NCBI GenBank assembly: GCA_963747255.1
Contig: CAVVEG010000015.1
Location: forward strand, 1 to 64,000
Direction: 5' to 3'
DNA from: CAIYRG01 sp963747255
Lineage (GTDB): Bacteria; Pseudomonadota; Alphaproteobacteria; Micropepsales; Micropepsaceae
DNA length: 64,000 bases
The position numbers and the translations under genes are program-made. Position 1 is the stretch's first letter; each line of letters starts with the position of its first letter. Positions 43,402 to 52,006 of the stretch are shown here, piece after piece. The notes below the pieces were generated by a model. It saw only the letters and a program-made list of their open reading frames with translations. It did not search any database and was not told the DNA's origin.

Positions 43402-43808
43402 GCCCACGCTATCTCCTCGACAGCGATATCTGCATCTACATTCGTCGAAAACGGCCTCCGGAAATACTCTCGCGACTACAGGAACTGGCGCCCGGAGACG
43501 TCGCAATATCCGTTATCACCTATGGCGAGCTCGCTTTCGGCGTCGCAAAAAATCCGGACCCACGCGCTTCTGTGGAGTTGGCGCGAATGATCGCAATCGC
43601 ACCCGTCTTGCCGCTGTCCCCGCTGGCAGGCGAGTTATACGGCAGAGTACGAGCATCGCTGGAAAAAACGGGGCGAATTATTGGCCCCAACGATCTGTGG
43701 GTCGCGGCGCACGCGATCGCCTCCGGCCTCATTCTGGTGACCAACAACGAACGCGAATTCAGGCGCATCGACGGACTGAAAATCGAAAACTGGGCAAAAC
43801 GGACTTAA
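43398..43808 (+). CDS. vapC: VapC PIN-domain toxin
   Basis: A 136-aa PIN ribonuclease starting at GTG 43398 (coupled to vapB by GTGA). Acidic catalytic residues are visible in YLLDSDICIYIRR, VITYGELAFGV, GPNDLWVAAHAIASGLILVT and NNEREFRRI. VapC toxins cut tRNA or rRNA when free of VapB; the RNA target is unknown. Its stop overlaps that of the convergent hppD gene. Confidence 0.92.
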   Translation: MSPRYLLDSDICIYIRRKRPPEILSRLQELAPGDVAISVITYGELAFGVAKNPDPRASVELARMIAIAPVLPLSPLAGELYGRVRASLEKTGRIIGPNDLWVAAHAIASGLILVTNNEREFRRIDGLKIENWAKRT

Positions 43809-44884
43809 GAAACCTCTGCCCCGGTGCGCGGTTCTTCACTGTCCTCAAGCACGCCGCGTCTGATCTGGTCGCGCTCCATGGATTCGAACAGCGCCTTGAA
43901 ATTACCCTCGCCAAAACCCTCATCGCCCTTGCGCTGGATGATCTCGAAAAAAATTGGCCCGATCAGCGTGGTGGTGAAGATCTGCAGCAGAAGGCCGCCC
44001 TGTCGCGAACCGTCCGCCAGAATACCGAGCGAGCGCATCCGGTCGACCGGCTCTTCATGCCCCGGCAAGCGCTCATCGAGCATCTCGTAATAGGTGTCCG
44101 GAGGCGGCTCCGCGAAGGGCACGCCGCGCCCTTTCAGCGCCTCTACGGTCCCGTAGATATCGTCCGTGGACAGCGCGAGGTGCTGAATCCCTTCGCCATT
44201 GTACACCGCGAGATATTCTGCGATCTGGCTCTTCCCGTCGGCCAATTCGTTCAGCGGGATGCGGATCCTGCCATCGGGGCTGGTCATCGCCCGGGATTTC
44301 AGCCCGGTCAGCCGGCCTTCGATGTCAAAATACCGGATCTCCCGGAAATTGAACAGATCCTCGTAGAACTTCGCCCAATGATCCATCCGTCCACGGAACA
44401 CATTGTGGGTGAGATGGTCGATGCGCGCGAGCCCGGTGCCCGGCACATGCGCGTCACCCACGGGCAGAAAATCGACGTCATAGATTGTATGCCCGCCATA
44501 GCGGTCCACCAGATACAGCGCGCTGCCGCCTATCCCCTCGATCGCCGGAATGTTCAGCTCCATTGGCCCCGCGCGCCCGGCGAACGGCTTGGCCCCCTTG
44601 GCCAGCGCCCGTTCATATGCGGCCTTCGCATCCTTGACCCGGAATGCCATTGCGCAGGCGCTCGGCCCATGCAGCGCCGCAAAGCTTTCCGCCGGACTTT
44701 TCGGTTCCGCGTTCACGATAAAGTTGATGTCCCCCTGCCGGTACTGCGTCACGTTTTTCGACCGATGCCGCCCAACCGGCCGGAACCCCAGCCTTTCAAA
44801 CACTTCACCCAGAGCTGCCGGATCGGGGGCGGTGAACTCGACGAATTCGAATCCGTCGGTTCCCATTGGGTTATCGTTCTGCAT
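43805..44884 (-). CDS. hpd: 4-hydroxyphenylpyruvate dioxygenase
   Basis: A 359-aa Fe(II) enzyme converting 4-hydroxyphenylpyruvate to homogentisate in tyrosine breakdown. The iron ligands are in LARIDHLTHNVFRGRMDHWA (first His), YNGEGIQHLALSTDDIYGTV (second His) and LIGPIFFEIIQRKGDEGFGE (Glu), with the conserved FGEGNFKALFESME C-terminus. Divergent from phhA-hmgA-fahA with 47 bases between starts, so the pathway is split across a shared promoter region. Confidence 0.94.
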   Translation of the reverse strand: MQNDNPMGTDGFEFVEFTAPDPAALGEVFERLGFRPVGRHRSKNVTQYRQGDINFIVNAEPKSPAESFAALHGPSACAMAFRVKDAKAAYERALAKGAKPFAGRAGPMELNIPAIEGIGGSALYLVDRYGGHTIYDVDFLPVGDAHVPGTGLARIDHLTHNVFRGRMDHWAKFYEDLFNFREIRYFDIEGRLTGLKSRAMTSPDGRIRIPLNELADGKSQIAEYLAVYNGEGIQHLALSTDDIYGTVEALKGRGVPFAEPPPDTYYEMLDERLPGHEEPVDRMRSLGILADGSRQGGLLLQIFTTTLIGPIFFEIIQRKGDEGFGEGNFKALFESMERDQIRRGVLEDSEEPRTGAEVS

Positions 44885-44931
44885 TGCGCGTTCTCTTTTC
44901 TGAGGCAGCGGCCGCTACCACATAGATAAGC

Positions 44932-45831
44932 ATGGAAACGCATAGCCCAAACGTTGCGCTCCCCGGCAACTGGAATCCCGGCCACACCACCCATGCCCTT
45001 CGCGGCGACTATTCCCGTGTGCATCCCGATTTCACGCTTCCGCAGCCGCTCGACCGCTACACCCCGGAGGAACATGATCGCTGGCGCCGGCTCTATGCGC
45101 GCCAGATCGCGTTGATGCCGCGTTATGCCGTGCGGGAATTCCTCGAGAGCATCGAAGCACTGGACGTGGCCGGGGGCATTCCGGATTTCGCCCGCGTCAA
45201 CCGCACGCTCGGCCGGCTCAGCGGATTTGAAATCGTCGCCGTCCCCGGCCTCATCCCCGACGACAGGTTCTTCGACCATCTCGCCAATCGGCGGTTCCCG
45301 GTGACCTGGTGGATCCGCGACGAGAGCGAACTCGACTACCTGGAAGAGCCAGACATCTTCCACGATTTTTTCGGTCACGTGCCCCTGCTGGCCCATCCGG
45401 TATTTGCCGGGTACATGGTCGAATATGGCAAAGCGGGCCCGCGCGCGGTCGCGATGAACGCCATGCCGCTGCTGGCGCGGCTTTACTGGTACACCATCGA
45501 GTTCGGCCTGATCCGTTGCGCGGAAGGGCTGCGCGCTTACGGTGCGGGAATTCTCTCTTCCAGCGGCGAGACGGTCTATTCCATCGACAGCGACATACCC
45601 AATCGCATCGCTTTTGATCTCGAACGCGTGCTCTCCACGGAATACCGCATCGACGCCTACCAGGAGACCTATTTTGTGATCGACAGCTTCGATCAGCTCT
45701 TCGCCGAAACGCACAAGCCTTTCGCGCCGCTTTACGAGCGGCTGCGCAGCGCGTCGCCTGCCGCGCCCAACGCAATCCTGCCGCATGACCGCGTGCTGCA
45801 CCGCGGCAGCATCTCGGGAAAGATTTCCTGA
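44932..45831 (+). CDS. phhA: Phenylalanine 4-monooxygenase
   Basis: A 299-aa pterin-dependent hydroxylase making tyrosine from phenylalanine. The iron site is EPDIFHDFFGHVPLLAHPVF (two His) plus the Glu in LYWYTIEFGLIRCAEGLRAY. Typical bacterial single-domain length with no regulatory ACT domain. It is the first gene of phhA-hmgA-fahA; its stop overlaps the hmgA ATG by one base. Confidence 0.95.
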   Translation: METHSPNVALPGNWNPGHTTHALRGDYSRVHPDFTLPQPLDRYTPEEHDRWRRLYARQIALMPRYAVREFLESIEALDVAGGIPDFARVNRTLGRLSGFEIVAVPGLIPDDRFFDHLANRRFPVTWWIRDESELDYLEEPDIFHDFFGHVPLLAHPVFAGYMVEYGKAGPRAVAMNAMPLLARLYWYTIEFGLIRCAEGLRAYGAGILSSSGETVYSIDSDIPNRIAFDLERVLSTEYRIDAYQETYFVIDSFDQLFAETHKPFAPLYERLRSASPAAPNAILPHDRVLHRGSISGKIS

Positions 45832-46961
45832 TGCCGAAATTCGTCTCTTTTCCGCGCGTCGTGGGCAATGCCTCGCGCCAGGCCCATGCCGATCTGCCAC
45901 CCGGAACCTATGAACGCGAACTCGGGAAGGAAGGCTTCTTCGGCCCGGCGACGCACATGTATCATCGCCATCCGCCAACTGCCTGGACCAATTGGGAAGG
46001 TCCATTGCGTCCGCGCGCTTTCGACCTGAACCGGCTGGATCAGCCCGGCGACGGCGGCTCACCCTGGGCCGCGCCGCGCCTGCTCGGCAATGCCGCGCTC
46101 GATCTGCGCTACTGGAAAGTGCCGGCCAACATGCAGGCGCTTGCCCGCAATGCCGATGGCGATCAGTTGCTGTTCCTGCATGCCGGGCGTGGCGAGTTTT
46201 TCTGCGATTACGGCCATCTCTCCGTCACCGCCGGCGACTACCTGGTCATCCCGCGCGGCACCATGTGGCGCATCGAACCGGCCGCTCCGCTGAGCGTCCT
46301 GATGGTGGAGGCCACCGGCAGTTCCTTTCAGCTTCCCGACCGCGGCATCGTGGGCGCGCATGCGATTTTCGATCCCGCGATTCTCGATGTCCCTTCGCTG
46401 GATGACGCCTTTCTCGCGCAGCAACAGCCGCGGCGCGAATGGCAGGTGCAGATCAAGCGCCAGAACGGGATTTCGACCGTCACCTATCCCTTCAATCCGC
46501 TGGACGCCGTCGGCTGGCAGGGCGATCTCGCGCCATTCCGCCTGAATGTGAAGGATATCCGGCCGCTGATGAGCCACCGTTTCCATCTGCCGCCGTCGGC
46601 GCATAGCTGCTTCGTCGCCGGGCGGTTCATCGTCGCCACTTTCGTGCCGCGCCCATTCGAAACCGACCCCGGCGCCATCAAAGTGCCGTTCTTCCACAAC
46701 AATGACGACTATGACGAAGTGATCTTCTATCACGCAGGCGATTTCTTCAGCCGCGACAACATCAAGCCCGGAATGCTGACCTTTCATCCCTGCGGCTTCA
46801 CCCATGGCCCGCATCCGAAGGCGCTGGAATCCATGCTGCAGCCGAAGCGCGCGGCCACCGATGAGGTCGCGGTGATGATCGATGCGCGCGACCCGCTCAC
46901 CATCCATTCCGCTGCGAATTCGGCGGAGTGGACCGGCTATTGCGACAGCTGGAAAAGTTGA
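45831..46961 (+). CDS. hmgA: Homogentisate 1,2-dioxygenase, short bacterial type
   Basis: A 376-aa ring-cleaving cupin dioxygenase forming maleylacetoacetate. It is the compact alphaproteobacterial form, with GPATHMYHRHPPTAWTNWEG, DQLLFLHAGRGEFFCDYGHL, VIPRGTMWRI, DDYDEVIFYHAGDFFSRDNI and MLTFHPCGFTHGPHPKALES supplying the His/Glu iron ligands. It overlaps phhA upstream and fahA downstream, so all three are translationally coupled. Confidence 0.93.
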   Translation: MPKFVSFPRVVGNASRQAHADLPPGTYERELGKEGFFGPATHMYHRHPPTAWTNWEGPLRPRAFDLNRLDQPGDGGSPWAAPRLLGNAALDLRYWKVPANMQALARNADGDQLLFLHAGRGEFFCDYGHLSVTAGDYLVIPRGTMWRIEPAAPLSVLMVEATGSSFQLPDRGIVGAHAIFDPAILDVPSLDDAFLAQQQPRREWQVQIKRQNGISTVTYPFNPLDAVGWQGDLAPFRLNVKDIRPLMSHRFHLPPSAHSCFVAGRFIVATFVPRPFETDPGAIKVPFFHNNDDYDEVIFYHAGDFFSRDNIKPGMLTFHPCGFTHGPHPKALESMLQPKRAATDEVAVMIDARDPLTIHSAANSAEWTGYCDSWKS

Positions 46962-47941
46962 AACTCGCGTCGCTGAAATCCGGCCGGGACGGCCGGCTCG
47001 TCGTCGTCTCTCGCGATCTTGCGCGCGCCGCTCCGGTCCCGCGTTGGGCGACACTGCAGACTGCGCTCAATTCCTGGGCCGAAGCGGAACCCGATTTGCG
47101 CGCTTGCGCCGATGCGCTGGAAAACGACCGCGTCGGCTATTCCTTTCCTTTTGATCCGCAGGGTTGCGCAGCACCATTGCCCCGCGCCTATCAGTGGGCT
47201 GACGGCAGCGCCTATGTCGTGCATGTCGAGCTCGTGCGCCGCGCCCGCGGCGCCACGCTCCCGGCCTCGTTCTGGTCCGATCCCCTGATCTATCAGGGCG
47301 GCTCGGCAAATTTCCTCGGCCCGCGCGATCCGATTCCGGTTGCCGAGGAATCCTGGGGCGTGGATTTCGAATCCGAAATCGCCGTCGTCACCGATGATGT
47401 CGCAATGGGCATATCGCCGGAGAAGGCAGCCAGGCATATCCGGCTGCTGATGCTTGCCAATGATGTTTCGCTTCGCAACCTCATTCCGGCAGAACTGGCC
47501 AAAGGTTTTGGTTTCTTCCAGAGCAAAAGCTGGACTGCATTCTCGCCCGTCGCCGCCACGCCGGACGAATTGGGCGCGGCCTGGAATGGCGGCTCGATCG
47601 ATCTGCCGCTGTTAACGGAGCTCAACGGCAGCCTCTTCGGCCGCCCGAATGCGCGCGACGGCATGATGTTCGATTTTCCCCGCCTCATCGCACATGCGGC
47701 GCACACACGGCCTCTGGTCGCCGGAACCATCATCGGCTCGGGTACTGTTGCCAATGAGAACCGCTCATTTGGCTCGTCCTGCATCGCCGAACGCCGCGCC
47801 ATCGAAACCATCGAACATGGTGCGCCGCAGACGCCCTTCCTCAATTTCGGCGACCGTGTGAGAATCGAAATGCTGGACGGCGCCGGCCGTTCTGTTTTCG
47901 GCGCCATCGACCAGATCCTGACCCGCTACGCGACGCCCTAA
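46958..47941 (+). CDS. fahA: Fumarylacetoacetase
   Basis: A 327-aa hydrolase giving fumarate and acetoacetate, the last step of tyrosine breakdown. I place the start at TTG 46958, overlapping the hmgA stop (TTGA), since MKLASLKSGRDGRLVVVSRD is the standard family start. A GTG 30 bases upstream is the alternative. Metal-site motifs are WGVDFESEIAVVTDDVAMG, LMLANDVSLRNLIPAELAKG and GTIIGSGTVANENRSFGSSC. No maleylacetoacetate isomerase gene follows in this window. Confidence 0.92.
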   Translation: MKLASLKSGRDGRLVVVSRDLARAAPVPRWATLQTALNSWAEAEPDLRACADALENDRVGYSFPFDPQGCAAPLPRAYQWADGSAYVVHVELVRRARGATLPASFWSDPLIYQGGSANFLGPRDPIPVAEESWGVDFESEIAVVTDDVAMGISPEKAARHIRLLMLANDVSLRNLIPAELAKGFGFFQSKSWTAFSPVAATPDELGAAWNGGSIDLPLLTELNGSLFGRPNARDGMMFDFPRLIAHAAHTRPLVAGTIIGSGTVANENRSFGSSCIAERRAIETIEHGAPQTPFLNFGDRVRIEMLDGAGRSVFGAIDQILTRYATP

Positions 47942-48951
47942 CCGCCATCCGGTTTGGCTAACCCAACGTAACCCCACTTGCCGGTTTTCTCGTCGCCCAC
48001 GCGCACCGCCGCCAGACTGTCGCTGCGCGAGAACATGTCGGCAAAATCGAATTGCGGATCGATCGCGATCTTCCCCGCCCGGTCCAGATAGCCATATTTG
48101 CCGTCGCTCTCCGCACCCTCGCGAAACGCCGCCAGCGGGCCGGAAAAACTGTCGGCAAAATCGAACCTGGGCGGAAGCGCCAGCTTCCCGGTCTTGTCGA
48201 TGAAGCCGTATTTGCTGCCCGCGCGCACTGCGGCAAGTCCGTCCGAAAACGAGAACGCTCCGTCGAATTGCGGCGCGATCACCATTTTGCCACTCCTGTC
48301 GATATAGCCGGTCTTTCCCGTGACGGGATCGCCGACACGCACCGCCGCCAGACCGTCCGCAAATGAACCCGCCGACGCATATTGCATCGGGATCACCACG
48401 TTCCCGGTCCGGTCGATATAGCCCCATTGTCCGCCGTTCGAGGCCACCGCAAGACCGCCGGAAAACGGTCCCGCCGCATCGAATTGCGGCTGGATCACGA
48501 CATTGCCCCTGCTGTCGATATATCCCCATTTTGCCGCGATGAATTCACCGATCCTCACCGCCGCCAGCCCCTCGGAAAACGGTGACAGATCGGCGATCTC
48601 GAATTGCGGGATCAGCACGAACTTCCCGCTCTTGTCGATATAGCCTTCCCTGTTGCCGATCCCCGCGGCGGCAAGACCTTCCGAGAAGCGGCCCGCGAAA
48701 TCGAATTGCGGCGCGATCACGGTGTCGCCGCGGATATCCGCGTAGCCGAATTTTCCGCCCAGCCGGACCGGCGCCAGTCCGCCATCGAACATGCCCGCTT
48801 CGTCGAATTTCGCCGGGATAACCAGATCGACGGTCCTGATCGGTTTTGCCTGACCCGGCAATTGCGCGGTCGCGGCTTGTTCCGGCGCTTGCGGCGCTTT
48901 TGCCGTCTGCTGCCCACACCCCACAAGAAAAAAAACGGCTAAAACCAGCAA
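47938..48951 (-). CDS. WG-repeat lipoprotein starting from a repeat-borne ribosome-binding site
   Basis: A 337-aa lipoprotein. With TTG 48951 as start it begins MLVLAVFFLVGCGQQTAKAP, with a lipobox (LVGC). At least seven WG-like repeats follow (for example WGYIDSRGNVVIQPQFDAAG, KYGFIDKTGKLALPPRFDFA). WG repeats form beta-solenoid-like binding surfaces of unknown role. The upstream extension to 49053 is encoded by dispersed repeat B and looks artificial; that repeat supplies GGGGGGAGG 7 bases before the TTG. Convergent with fahA, with overlapping stops. Confidence 0.82.
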   Translation of the reverse strand: MLVLAVFFLVGCGQQTAKAPQAPEQAATAQLPGQAKPIRTVDLVIPAKFDEAGMFDGGLAPVRLGGKFGYADIRGDTVIAPQFDFAGRFSEGLAAAGIGNREGYIDKSGKFVLIPQFEIADLSPFSEGLAAVRIGEFIAAKWGYIDSRGNVVIQPQFDAAGPFSGGLAVASNGGQWGYIDRTGNVVIPMQYASAGSFADGLAAVRVGDPVTGKTGYIDRSGKMVIAPQFDGAFSFSDGLAAVRAGSKYGFIDKTGKLALPPRFDFADSFSGPLAAFREGAESDGKYGYLDRAGKIAIDPQFDFADMFSRSDSLAAVRVGDEKTGKWGYVGLAKPDGG

Positions 48952-48958
48952 TATTCGA

Positions 48959-49025
48959 CCTCCCCCCTGCGGAAAGGTCGAACCGCGCCGGAGCGCGTGA
49001 GTGCTGAGGCGGGTTCGGGTGGGGG
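48959..49025. repeat. Dispersed repeat copy B
   Basis: CCTCCCCCCTGCGGAAAGG, then GAACCGCGCC...GGCGGGTTC and GGGTGGGGG. This copy has a longer second arm than the others. On the minus strand its first arm reads as a strong Shine-Dalgarno for the WG-repeat lipoprotein. Confidence 0.7.
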
Positions 49026-49082
49026 TAATTTTCAGCACGGCATCCCGCGACATTCATCAACCGGCCGTGTATAACACAGGCC

Positions 49083-49928
49083 ATGCAGATTCATTCCTCC
49101 GCCATCACACTTCTCCTCCTGGGCCTCGCCTGGCCTGCCTCCGCCAATCCTGCCAGCAGCGACAGCATTCCGGGTCTCACCGGAAGCTGGGGACGCATCG
49201 GCAAACTGGTCGAAACCTATGAGCGCATTCCGGACAGCACGGGGCCGGGGCCGCTGCTCGTGGATCCGGAACATCCGCACGAAGACGGCGAGGGCCCGCT
49301 GCAATGGGTGCCGTCACTCGACACGCCCATCCTCAAACCCGAAACCCTGGCGAAACTCTCGCGCATCCGCGATGCCGAGATTGCTGGCATTCCGCACGTC
49401 AAGGATGAGGGCATGTGCCAGCCTTCCGGCGTGCCCATGCTGCTCAACCGCCGCGGCGCAGCGGTCCAAATTCTGCAAAGCAAAGACCAGGTGCTCTTTC
49501 TGAACGCGCGCGACCATCAGGTGCGCTTCATCTATCTCGATGTGGCGCATTCAGCCGACCCCGGCCACAGCTGGTACGGCGAATCGATCGGCCATTATGA
49601 GGGCGGCGACACGCTGGTCGTGGATACCGTCGGTCAGAACGACAAGACCCAGATCGACCGTTTCGGCACGCCGCATTCCGACCAGATCCACGTCATCGAG
49701 CGTTACCGGGTTTCGCCGGACCACCGCTCACTCGAGGTGCAGTTCAGGGTCGAAGACCCCGGCGCCTTCACTATGCCATGGTCCGGTCGCGTGCGCTTTG
49801 CCGCTTCCCGCCAACCCTGGGAGGAAGAGGTCTGTGCCGAAAACAACCGCTTCGTCGGCCAGGTGACGATTGCCGGCAAAGTCACCAAAGACGTGCCCAC
49901 CCCTACCGCAATCCATCCCGACTTCTGA
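49083..49928 (+). CDS. Secreted protein, family member 1 (GES-GHYEG family)
   Basis: A 281-aa exported protein, signal peptide MQIHSSAITLLLLGLAWPAS. Shared family blocks are LTGSWGRIG, CQPSGVPMLL, HQVRFIYLDVAHSADPGHSW, YGESIGHYEGGDTLVVDTVG, FGTPHSDQIHVIERYRVSPD and FRVEDPGAFTMPW. The same blocks occur at 49946, 50667 and 62747. Conserved His, Asp and Glu residues suggest an enzyme or metal-binding beta sandwich, but the family has no assigned function that I know of. Confidence 0.8.
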   Translation: MQIHSSAITLLLLGLAWPASANPASSDSIPGLTGSWGRIGKLVETYERIPDSTGPGPLLVDPEHPHEDGEGPLQWVPSLDTPILKPETLAKLSRIRDAEIAGIPHVKDEGMCQPSGVPMLLNRRGAAVQILQSKDQVLFLNARDHQVRFIYLDVAHSADPGHSWYGESIGHYEGGDTLVVDTVGQNDKTQIDRFGTPHSDQIHVIERYRVSPDHRSLEVQFRVEDPGAFTMPWSGRVRFAASRQPWEEEVCAENNRFVGQVTIAGKVTKDVPTPTAIHPDF

Positions 49929-49945
49929 CGCCCGTTTCCGCCGTT

Positions 49946-50683
49946 TCAGAATCCGGTCACGCCGCGGACACGTGATATGTCGCGGTGCGGCTCCCCGCAG
50001 ACATAATCCTGCAGCCGCAGTTCCGGATGAAAATCATAAACAAAACGCGCCGTGAACGGGCGCGTGTAGAATTCCGGATCCGTGACCGTCACCACGTCTT
50101 CGAGCTGCCGCCCGCCAGCGATCCTGCGAATCCGCTCCGTTGTGCGCAATTCCTCCGTGTGCGGTGCGCCATAGGCATCCAGAAAGGTCTTGCCGTTGAA
50201 CCCGCCGCTTTCGATGACCAGAGTGTCGCCTTCCCAGTGGCCGGCCGAGTGACCATCGTAATAGGGAAGGATCGACAGTTGTTCGCCATTGGGCAGCGGG
50301 TTTTTCATGTCCACCAAACGGATCGCGTGATTCATTTCATGGATGATCGAGACCTGTCCCGGCGTCTGGATGATCTCGAACGGAAATGGCGTTTCGAGCA
50401 GGCGTGGAACGCCGTCCGGCGTGCACAGCGTGCGCGCGGTGTCTTCGACCGCGCCGCTCTTCAGTCCGGCCATGTTCTTTTCATATTCCGCGCGGCCCGC
50501 ACCCGTGAAGGGAAGCTCGCCACCTCCCTCCGGTACAAGTTTTGGACTGTATGAACTTGCCCACCACGCGCCGGAAATATCCGCGCCTCCGGAGCCCGGG
50601 GCTCGTTGGGCCTGCGCCGCGCCGGCGGCGACCAATGCGGCCACAAGCGCAATTTTTCCAATCGGCTCAGAACGGCGGAACAT
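49946..50683 (-). CDS. Secreted protein, family member 2
   Basis: A 245-aa exported protein starting MFRRSEPIGKIALVAALVAA. Family blocks are ISGAWWASSYSPKLVPEGGG, CTPDGVPRLLETPFPFEIIQ, AGHWEGDTLVIESGGFNGKT, YGAPHTEELRTTERIRRIAG and VTDPEFYTRPFTARFVYDFH, with CGEPHRD near the end. It is diverged from members 1, 3 and 4. Its start lies inside the end of member 3 (17-base overlap), so both are translated from one message. Confidence 0.8.
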   Translation of the reverse strand: MFRRSEPIGKIALVAALVAAGAAQAQRAPGSGGADISGAWWASSYSPKLVPEGGGELPFTGAGRAEYEKNMAGLKSGAVEDTARTLCTPDGVPRLLETPFPFEIIQTPGQVSIIHEMNHAIRLVDMKNPLPNGEQLSILPYYDGHSAGHWEGDTLVIESGGFNGKTFLDAYGAPHTEELRTTERIRRIAGGRQLEDVVTVTDPEFYTRPFTARFVYDFHPELRLQDYVCGEPHRDISRVRGVTGF

Positions 50684-51458
50684 ATCTGGCACGCGGCATC
50701 TCGCCCGACGAATTGTCGATCCCGATCGGCGGATTATTCTCCGCGCAAACATATTCGTCGAAAGCATAATCGGTCCTGCTGAACGTGGTGCCCTCTTCCC
50801 AGGCGCGCGTGAAGGTGCCGGGATCCTCGACCCGGATATCGGCCCGCAACGCCTTTCCGCCATTGACGAGATGAAAGCGCTCGACGACGTGCAGCGCCCC
50901 GGTATGCGGCGTTCCGAAAACATCCACCAGCGACATCGGCTTCGTTGCGATCCCGATCGTGTCCACCACTAGAGTATCGCCTTCGTAATGGCCGATCAAT
51001 TCTCCGTACCAGGAGGGCGTGAGTTTTTTTGAATGCGGCTGGTTCAGATAAATAAACCGCACTTGGTGGTCATTGGAATAAAGGATCGTCACGAGGTCCG
51101 GCGTCTGCAGCATCTCCATCTCCGAGGGAATGGACAGCATGTTCGGCACCGAACCGGGCCAGCAGGTCTGCTTCGTCTCCGGCGCAGCAAAGCCGGCGGC
51201 CTCCATATCGCCATGCCGCTTGACGATTTCCGCCGCCCAGGGCTGCAGCACCGGATCCCGGTAATCGCCGATCACGACATCGGCCCGCGGCGAGAGATTC
51301 TTCACCGCGCCCATGCGGCCCAATCCGCGTTGCCAGACGCCGGAAAAATCCGGAACCGGCGAAGTTTTGGCCTCAGGATTTTCCTGACCTGCGCCAGCAA
51401 CCGGAAACCCGGCCAACAGAGCAATGGCGACAACAGAACACGCGAACCTTCGGCTCAT
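50667..51458 (-). CDS. Secreted protein, family member 3
   Basis: A 263-aa exported protein, signal peptide MSRRFACSVVAIALLAGFPV. Blocks are DFSGVWQRGLGRMGAVKNLS, CWPGSVPNMLSIPSEMEMLQ, HQVRFIYLNQPHSKKLTPSW, YGELIGHYEGDTLVVDTIGI, FGTPHTGALHVVERFHLVNG, RVEDPGTFTRAWEEGTTF and CAENNPP. Closest in style to members 1 and 4. First gene of a two-gene operon with member 2. Confidence 0.8.
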   Translation of the reverse strand: MSRRFACSVVAIALLAGFPVAGAGQENPEAKTSPVPDFSGVWQRGLGRMGAVKNLSPRADVVIGDYRDPVLQPWAAEIVKRHGDMEAAGFAAPETKQTCWPGSVPNMLSIPSEMEMLQTPDLVTILYSNDHQVRFIYLNQPHSKKLTPSWYGELIGHYEGDTLVVDTIGIATKPMSLVDVFGTPHTGALHVVERFHLVNGGKALRADIRVEDPGTFTRAWEEGTTFSRTDYAFDEYVCAENNPPIGIDNSSGEMPRARYVPPF

Positions 51459-51548
51459 TGGCGCCTCCTGCAACCGCGTCAGCTTGGCACTTGCCGGCGC
51501 ACCGCGGAAGGGCAAAACGCCCGCCATGCGCGCTGCACGTCCCCCCGC

Positions 51549-51974
51549 TCAGTCATCCCGGACTGGCCCGCGTGTCCGTTTGGTTCGCGCCCGTAGCGAT
51601 TTCGCGGTAAGGCGCCGTTCCACCGATGAGCGCGTCGGACGGGTGGCGCGGCGCGGCCTGGGCAACTCGGCCGCCCGGCGGATCAGCGCGATCAGCCGGT
51701 CGCGCGCTTCTTCCCGGTTGCGCTCCTGACTGCGCGAGCCCCGCGCCACCAGCGTCAGGACCCCCTCCTTGCTTGCGCGCTTGCCGGCCAGCCGCAACAA
51801 ACGCTGTTTGACATCATCGGACAGCGACGGCGATCCCGCGATATCGAAACGCAGCTGCACCGCGGTCGCCACCTTGTTGACATTCTGTCCGCCGGGACCC
51901 GAGGACAGAATGAAGCTTTCGGCGAGTTCATGCTCATCCACACTGATTTCAGCGGTCACCGGAATCGCAGCCAT
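51549..51974 (-). CDS. arfB: Ribosome rescue factor, peptidyl-tRNA hydrolase ArfB
   Basis: A 141-aa ICT1/YaeJ-type protein. FILSSGPGGQNVNKVATAVQ LRF carries the GGQ motif that hydrolyses peptidyl-tRNA on stalled ribosomes. The C-terminal 35 residues are very basic (RRATRPTRSSVERRLTAKSL), as needed for binding the empty mRNA channel. Alphaproteobacteria commonly use it as backup to trans-translation. Confidence 0.92.
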   Translation of the reverse strand: MAAIPVTAEISVDEHELAESFILSSGPGGQNVNKVATAVQLRFDIAGSPSLSDDVKQRLLRLAGKRASKEGVLTLVARGSRSQERNREEARDRLIALIRRAAELPRPRRATRPTRSSVERRLTAKSLRARTKRTRGPVRDD

Positions 51975-52006
51975 GCGTCCATCCTATCGCGATGCGTCAG
52001 GGCGCG

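Noticed and set aside
43244..44929. 561-codon plus-strand frame across vapBC and opposite hpd
   Set aside because: Runs through the vapB and vapC genes in another phase and is antisense to hpd, which has all catalytic residues.
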